Of a DNA stretch of 11,145 nucleotides, positions 7,225-11,145 are shown one piece after another; position 1 is the first letter of the stretch, and every line of letters begins with the position of its first letter. This DNA comes from an uncultured Dorea sp. (GTDB lineage: Bacteria > Bacillota_A > Clostridia > Lachnospirales > Lachnospiraceae), in assembly GCA_948468495.1 (NCBI GenBank), contig CAOKJI010000026.1:1-11145 (forward strand), written 5' to 3'. Both the position numbers and the translations under genes were made by a program. A model generated the notes under the pieces. It saw only the letters and a list, made by a program, of their open reading frames with translations, did no database searches and was not told the origin of the DNA.

Positions 7225-8214
7225 ATGAATTTTGCGATAATTGGAACTAATTTTATTTCAGACTGGTTTATGACTGCCGGGAAGCATTGTGAGAAGCTTC
7301 ATGTGCAGGCGGTGTATTCCAGAACGATGGAGAAGGGGAGAGCATTTGCGGATAAATACGGGATTTCGGACTGTTATGATTCGCTGGAGGCGCTGGCGGC
7401 GGCGAAGAATGTGGAGGCGGTCTATGTGGCGAGTCCGAATGCGTTTCACGCGCCCCAGAGTATTCAGATGTTAAAAGCCGGGAAGCACGTGCTCTGTGAG
7501 AAGTCCATTGCTTCCAATGAGAAGGAGCTTAAGGCGATGCTTGCGGCGGCAGAGGAGAATCAGGTGATTGTCATGGAAGCCATGCGTTCCGTGTTCGACC
7601 CGGGATTTGCGGCGATTGTAAGACATCTTCCGAAGATTGGAAAAGTAAGGCGGGCCACTATCCAGTATTGTCAGTATTCCAGCAGATACGACAAATTTAA
7701 GAATGGTATCATTGAGAATGCTTTTAAGCCGGAGCTGTCGAATGGAAGTCTGATGGATATCGGGGTATACTGTGTGCATCCCATGGTGAAGTTATTTGGC
7801 AGACCGGATGCGGTATCGGCCATGGGTGTGAAGCTTCATAACGGCGTGGACGGGATGGGAACGATTACTGCGATGTACAGAGAGCAGGGGATGTTAGTAG
7901 AATTGATTTATTCCAAAATTACAGACTCCGCCCTTCCTACCCAGATTCAGGGAGAAAAGGGCTGCATGCTGATTGAGGAGATTTATAATACGAATAAGAT
8001 TACGATTCTGTATCGGGATAAGAGCCGGGAGGAAATCAGGGTAGATAAGATTGATCCGGATAATAATATGTACTATGAGATTGAAACATTTATCCGGACG
8101 GCAGAAAGTATGGAAGGCGCCAAGGAGCACAATCAGTATTCCCTGTGGGAGATGCAGGTAATGGATGAAGCGAGACGCCAGATGGGAATTGTATTTCCGG
8201 CGGATGAGAAATAG
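7225..8214 (+). CDS. Gfo/Idh/MocA-family NAD(P)-dependent oxidoreductase
   Basis: This is a 329-residue dehydrogenase-like protein whose substrate I cannot name. The N-terminal Rossmann fold begins AIIGTNFISDWF, with G7-T-N-F-I-S in place of the usual GxGxxG. VEAVYVASPNAFHA is the conserved strand/loop following the dinucleotide site. The catalytic-lysine segment reads CEKSIAS (E92, K93), where most relatives have EKP. The C-terminal domain has GSLMDIGVYCVHP (D178, Y182, H185), the usual substrate-side block, so the active site looks largely intact. Its start lies 11 bp after the rel stop, and AAGGAG (7212-7217) overlaps that stop, implying co-transcription and perhaps coupled translation with rel. 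Family members act on sugars, inositols, biliverdin or dihydrodiols; nothing here decides among them. Confidence 0.9.
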   Translation: MNFAIIGTNFISDWFMTAGKHCEKLHVQAVYSRTMEKGRAFADKYGISDCYDSLEALAAAKNVEAVYVASPNAFHAPQSIQMLKAGKHVLCEKSIASNEKELKAMLAAAEENQVIVMEAMRSVFDPGFAAIVRHLPKIGKVRRATIQYCQYSSRYDKFKNGIIENAFKPELSNGSLMDIGVYCVHPMVKLFGRPDAVSAMGVKLHNGVDGMGTITAMYREQGMLVELIYSKITDSALPTQIQGEKGCMLIEEIYNTNKITILYRDKSREEIRVDKIDPDNNMYYEIETFIRTAESMEGAKEHNQYSLWEMQVMDEARRQMGIVFPADEK

Positions 8215-8230
8215 GAGGCATGCGGAAATG
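8213..8230 (+). promoter_or_regulatory. Ribosome binding site fixing the MBL hydrolase start
   Basis: AGGAGG (8213-8218) starts inside the TAG stop of the oxidoreductase gene (8212-8214) and sits 9 nt before ATG 8228. It rules against the longer in-frame start at 8165. Confidence 0.78.
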
Positions 8231-8851
8231 ACGGTTAAGAAGTTTTTGGCAGGTTTTTTTGGAACGAACTGCTATCTTGCGGTAAATGATGATACAAAAG
8301 AAGCGGTAATCATAGACCCGGCGAGTCTGCCGGAGAATCTGACGGAATGTGTGGAAAAGGAAGGCATCCTGATTCGGGCAGTGCTTCTGACCCATGCACA
8401 TTTTGACCATATTATGGGAATTGACGCGGTATTGGAGCGCTACGGACAGATGCCTGTTTATGTTCATGAAGAGGACGTCAGGATGTTGGAAGATGCTGAG
8501 CTGAATCTATCGGGAGGATGCGGCATGGCGTATACCTTCACGAAAGGAGAGGCAGTAAAGGATGGTCAGGTCCTTACGCTGGCGGGCTTAAGGTTCCGGG
8601 TGATTCATACGCCGGGACATACTCCCGGAGGTGTCTGCTATTATGTGGAATCGGAAGGAGTATTATTTAGCGGGGATACACTGTTTGAGCAGTCTGTGGG
8701 AAGAACAGATTTTCCCGGAGGAAGTATGTCCGAGCTAGTCCAGGGAATTGAAGAGAAGCTATTTATTCTTCCGGGGGATGTACATGTGTATCCGGGCCAT
8801 ATGGGAACGACAACCATAGGAGAGGAGAAAGCATTTAATCCGTTTATATAA
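8228..8851 (+). CDS. Metallo-beta-lactamase-fold hydrolase, glyoxalase II-like
   Basis: This 207-residue cytoplasmic hydrolase has the complete two-metal ligand set: HAHFDH (H56, H58, D60, H61), H131 in HTPGHTPG, D150 in SGDTLF, and H191 in YPGHM. Order and spacing match the short glyoxalase II / YcbL-like group, which hydrolyses thioesters such as S-lactoylglutathione analogues. The opening FGTNCYLA is also typical of this group. The true substrate in a Clostridia host, which usually lacks glutathione, is unknown. I chose ATG 8228 because AGGAGG (8213-8218) lies 9 nt upstream and overlaps the stop of the preceding gene. A longer frame from 8165 would add 21 basic residues unlike the family and overlap the neighbour. 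The nearer ATG at 8220 is out of frame. The spacing indicates an operon with rel and the oxidoreductase. Confidence 0.93.
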   Translation: MTVKKFLAGFFGTNCYLAVNDDTKEAVIIDPASLPENLTECVEKEGILIRAVLLTHAHFDHIMGIDAVLERYGQMPVYVHEEDVRMLEDAELNLSGGCGMAYTFTKGEAVKDGQVLTLAGLRFRVIHTPGHTPGGVCYYVESEGVLFSGDTLFEQSVGRTDFPGGSMSELVQGIEEKLFILPGDVHVYPGHMGTTTIGEEKAFNPFI

Positions 8852-8859
8852 GTTTTATT

Positions 8860-8902
8860 CCCGCGGGGCAGCGAGCCGGGCAGCCATGCTCTGGCGGCTG
8901 CC
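8860..8902. repeat. GC-rich inverted-repeat region after the MBL gene
   Basis: CCCGCGGG (8860-8867) is a perfect palindrome. GGCAGCC (8879-8885) pairs with GGCTGCC (8896-8902) around a 10-nt loop. GGCAGC also occurs at 8867-8872 and could pair with the same right arm, so two folds compete. No T-run follows on either strand, so this is not a clear intrinsic terminator, though it may mark the end of the rel-MBL transcript. Confidence 0.5.
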
Positions 8903-8926
8903 GCGAAGGTCAGACATACTCTGGGT

Positions 8927-8954
8927 TTGCGGGGAATTTGACTGTAAATAGAAT
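8927..8954 (+). promoter_or_regulatory. Possible weak promoter for hemZ-hisS
   Basis: TAGAAT (8949-8954) matches the -10 consensus at 5/6. At 16 bp upstream, TTGCGG (8927-8932) matches only the TTG half of a -35. A promoter is expected in this 189-bp gap, but this one is a weak candidate. Confidence 0.25.
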
Positions 8955-8968
8955 AGAAAGCGTAGCGT

Positions 8969-9013
8969 GCAGGCGTCTGAGGGTAGTGAGGTATCAGTCT
9001 TTCAGACGCCTGC
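8969..9013. repeat. Perfect 12-bp inverted repeat in the hemZ leader
   Basis: GCAGGCGTCTGA (8969-8980) and TCAGACGCCTGC (9002-9013) are exact inverted copies separated by 21 nt (19 if the G-U pair 8981/9001 forms). TCAG at 8994-8997 could compete for part of the left arm. No T-run follows, so it is not an ordinary terminator. It ends 27 nt before the hemZ start codon and lies downstream of the candidate -10, so it would be transcribed as a leader hairpin or serve as an operator. Confidence 0.85.
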
Positions 9014-9040
9014 TGTGTGAGAAAGGAATGAAGGGATTCT

Positions 9041-10510
9041 ATGATTAGGATTGAAGTTAGGGACGAGAGCTATTTGTATAATATCTATCATCTTGTGAAA
9101 GCGTTCTTTCCATCTGAGAGAGTGGAGCAGAGAGTCGGGGGAGAGACAGGCGGAGACGTCCGTATCAGGATTGGCGGCGATTATACAAAATCTTTTGACG
9201 TAACAGATACGGAAGATAAGAAGATGCGTAAATTTCTGCTGGACAGGGCAGTATATGAAGCCCTTGCGGACGTAGCGGGACATGGACTTGCATGGGGCAT
9301 TCTGACAGGAGTGCGTCCGACGAAGCTTGCTATGAAGAAGGCGGAAGAAGGTATGGAGCGGGAGGCATTTATCTCCTGGTTCGGACAGGAATTTTATGTC
9401 TCCAAAGAGAAAGCGGGACTCGCCTATGATATTGCCGTCAGGGAAAGGAAAATACTGAAGAGTCTGGATGTTAGTCAGGGTTACAGCCTGTATGTGGGGA
9501 TTCCTTTCTGTCCCACAGTATGCAGCTATTGTTCTTTTAGCTCCGGTTCCGTTGCAGTGTGGAAAAATAGGATGGACGCATACCTGAATGCGCTGTGTAA
9601 GGAGATTCGGTATATTGGGAGCAGGTCGGACGAGAGAGAACTGAATACCATTTACATCGGGGGAGGAACGCCTACGACGCTGGAGGCAGAGCAGTTAGAG
9701 CGTCTGTTAACCTGTATTGACGAATCATTTTCCAGAGAGTATCTGCTGGAGTATACTGTAGAGGCTGGGAGGCCGGACAGTATAACGGAAGAGAAACTTA
9801 AAGTTATCCGGAATCATCAGGTTACAAGGATTTCGATTAACCCTCAGACGATGCAGCAAAAGACCCTTGACCGGATTGGGAGGCGCCACAGTGTGGAAGA
9901 GGTGATTCGCGCCTTTGGGATGGCAAGGAGGCTTGGATTTGACAATATTAATATGGATTTGATTGCGGGGCTTCCGGGAGAGACATGGGAGGATATGAGG
10001 GATACCCTGCGTCAGATAAAGGAACTTGCGCCGGACAGTCTGACGGTACATTCTCTTGCGATTAAGCGGGCGGCAAAAATGGGACAGGAGAAAAGCGTCT
10101 TAGGTTATGTGAAGGACTTGGAAGAGCAGATGAGAGATCCGGTTCGGATGACGGAGGAAGTTTCCCGGATGATTGCAGGTGCAGCAGAGGCGGCAAAAGA
10201 GATGGGTTTGGAGCCTTATTATCTGTATCGGCAGAAGAATATTGCCGGGAATTTTGAAAATGTTGGATATGCAAAGGTTGACAAAGCCGGAATATACAAT
10301 ATACTTATTATGGAAGAGAAACAATCCATTGTGGCAGCGGGAGCGGGAGCATCAACCAAGCTTGTTCTTCCTCTTCCTGTGACAGTTTCCGGCGGACGGA
10401 GTGGAAAGATGACGACGCTGAAACGTGTGGAGAATGTGAAGAGTATCTGGGAGTACATTTCCCGGATTGATGAAATGATAGAACGAAAAGGAGAATGGCT
10501 ATGGCGCTGA
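9041..10510 (+). CDS. hemZ: HemZ-type radical SAM protein (coproporphyrinogen III oxidase-like)
   Basis: This 489-residue cytoplasmic protein has an N-terminal domain of about 150 residues that contains GVRPTKLAMKKAEEG, then a radical SAM core. The cluster motif is C157-x3-C161-x2-C164 (GIPFCPTVCSYCSF). The SAM-site glycines are G207-G208-G209-T-P-T, followed by TVEAGRPDSI and NMDLIAGLPGET, both typical of the HemN/HemW/HemZ superfamily. The long N-terminal domain and the adjacency to hisS separate it from HemW and fit HemZ. HemZ has been linked to oxygen-independent conversion of coproporphyrinogen III in Bacillus. No other haem gene is visible here, so the in vivo substrate is uncertain. 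The start is supported by AAGGG (9031-9035) five nt upstream, with AAAGGA slightly further. Its end overlaps hisS by 10 bp. Confidence 0.9.
   Translation: MIRIEVRDESYLYNIYHLVKAFFPSERVEQRVGGETGGDVRIRIGGDYTKSFDVTDTEDKKMRKFLLDRAVYEALADVAGHGLAWGILTGVRPTKLAMKKAEEGMEREAFISWFGQEFYVSKEKAGLAYDIAVRERKILKSLDVSQGYSLYVGIPFCPTVCSYCSFSSGSVAVWKNRMDAYLNALCKEIRYIGSRSDERELNTIYIGGGTPTTLEAEQLERLLTCIDESFSREYLLEYTVEAGRPDSITEEKLKVIRNHQVTRISINPQTMQQKTLDRIGRRHSVEEVIRAFGMARRLGFDNINMDLIAGLPGETWEDMRDTLRQIKELAPDSLTVHSLAIKRAAKMGQEKSVLGYVKDLEEQMRDPVRMTEEVSRMIAGAAEAAKEMGLEPYYLYRQKNIAGNFENVGYAKVDKAGIYNILIMEEKQSIVAAGAGASTKLVLPLPVTVSGGRSGKMTTLKRVENVKSIWEYISRIDEMIERKGEWLWR
10488..10503 (+). promoter_or_regulatory. Ribosome binding site fixing the hisS start
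   Basis: AAGGAG (10488-10493) lies inside the end of hemZ, 7 nt before ATG 10501. Another in-frame ATG at 10495 is only 1 nt from the site, too close for initiation, so 10501 is preferred. Confidence 0.75.
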
Positions 10511-11145
10511 AGAAAAAACCGGTTACCGGTATGAAAGACATGCTTCCTGATGAGATGGAAATCCGCGATTATGTGATTCACTTAATCAAGGAGACCTATA
10601 AGACCTATGGGTTTACCTCCATGGAGACGCCTTGTGTAGAGCATATTGAGAACCTGTGCAGCAAACAGGGCGGCGACAATGAAAAGCTGATTTTTAAGAT
10701 TTTGAAGCGGGGAGAGAAGTTAAAGCTTGAGACTGCGAAGGAAGAAAATGACCTGGTAGACGGCGGCCTTCGCTATGACTTAACGGTTCCGCTTGCAAGG
10801 TATTATGCGAATCACGCCAACGAGCTGCCATCGCCTTTTAAGGCCTTGCAGATTGGCAGCGTATGGAGGGCGGACCGTCCTCAGAGGGGAAGATTCCGTC
10901 AGTTTATGCAGTGTGATATCGACATTTTGGGAGAAGGCTCTAATCTGGCGGAGATTGAACTGATTCTTGCGACAACGGCCATGCTTGGCAAGCTGAATTT
11001 CAAGAATTTTACGGTCAATATCAATGACCGCAATATCTTAAAGGCAATGGCCGCTTACTGCAAATTTAAAGAAGAAGACTATTATGAAGTGTTTATCATT
11101 CTGGATAAGATGGAAAAGATATGCATGGAAGGCGTAGCGAAGGAG
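10501..11145 (+). CDS. hisS: Histidyl-tRNA synthetase, N-terminal part (3' truncated)
   Basis: The frame is open from ATG 10501 to the window edge, giving 215 of the roughly 420 residues usual for HisRS, which charges tRNA-His with histidine in the cytoplasm. Recognisable class II features: PVTGMKDMLPDE at the N-terminus, the region before motif 1 with GFTSMETP, RYDLTVPLARY (R91-Y101, ATP/His pocket), and motif 2 W122-RADRPQRGRFRQFMQCDIDILG ending near residue 144. Motif 2 carries R-A-D and QCDID. In the E. coli enzyme the same stretch has R-x-E and a different sequence after RQF, so this copy resembles the group closer to eukaryotic/archaeal HisRS at this point. Its start overlaps the last 10 bp of hemZ, indicating co-transcription and probable translational coupling. 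The C-terminal anticodon-binding domain is outside the window. Confidence 0.95.
   Translation, partial: MALKKKPVTGMKDMLPDEMEIRDYVIHLIKETYKTYGFTSMETPCVEHIENLCSKQGGDNEKLIFKILKRGEKLKLETAKEENDLVDGGLRYDLTVPLARYYANHANELPSPFKALQIGSVWRADRPQRGRFRQFMQCDIDILGEGSNLAEIELILATTAMLGKLNFKNFTVNINDRNILKAMAAYCKFKEEDYYEVFIILDKMEKICMEGVAKE

Noticed and set aside
8852..9040. Cobalamin riboswitch or T-box ahead of hemZ-hisS
   Set aside because: I looked for the B12-box core and for a T-box TGGNACCGCG-type sequence and found neither; the similarity of a GAAGG stretch is too short to count.

Overview
The window looks like a housekeeping stretch from a Clostridia chromosome, most likely Lachnospiraceae. The base composition is moderate in GC, and strong AAGGAG/AGGAGG ribosome binding sites precede nearly every gene. 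The order scfB-secDF-recJ-rel-MBL hydrolase-hemZ-hisS is, from memory, typical of that family. All eight genes lie on the + strand, and the first and last are cut by the window edges. The species call is an inference; no rRNA or other taxonomic marker is present.

Layout: (1) 1-432, the C-terminal SPASM part of the SCIFF (ranthipeptide) radical SAM maturase. (2) 495-2672, a fused SecD-SecF translocation motor, followed by an intrinsic terminator (2758-2795) and a second hairpin (2804-2838). (3) 2866-4629, the RecJ exonuclease. (4) 4630-4867, a non-coding gap with a near-consensus extended -10 promoter (4657-4685) whose -10 is the start of a 46-bp tandem repeat (three copies plus a stub). This forms the leader of (5) 4868-7213, a bifunctional Rel (p)ppGpp synthetase/hydrolase. 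(6) 7225-8214, a Gfo/Idh/MocA oxidoreductase and (7) 8228-8851, a glyoxalase II-like metallo-beta-lactamase-fold hydrolase, both tightly spaced behind rel. (8) 8852-9040, a 189-bp gap with a GC-rich inverted-repeat region and a perfect 12-bp inverted repeat. (9) 9041-10510, HemZ-type radical SAM protein. (10) 10501-11145, the start of hisS, overlapping hemZ by 10 bp.

The genes form probable transcription units scfB-secDF, recJ, rel-oxidoreductase-MBL, and hemZ-hisS. They cover peptide modification and export, DNA repair, the stringent response, central detoxification-type metabolism, tetrapyrrole-type radical chemistry and tRNA charging. I see no phage, transposon, CRISPR, defence or toxin-antitoxin locus. 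The parts least explained by ordinary gene content are the tandem repeat that duplicates the rel promoter -10 element, the loss of a canonical proton-path aspartate in the SecF half, and the inverted repeat in the hemZ leader.
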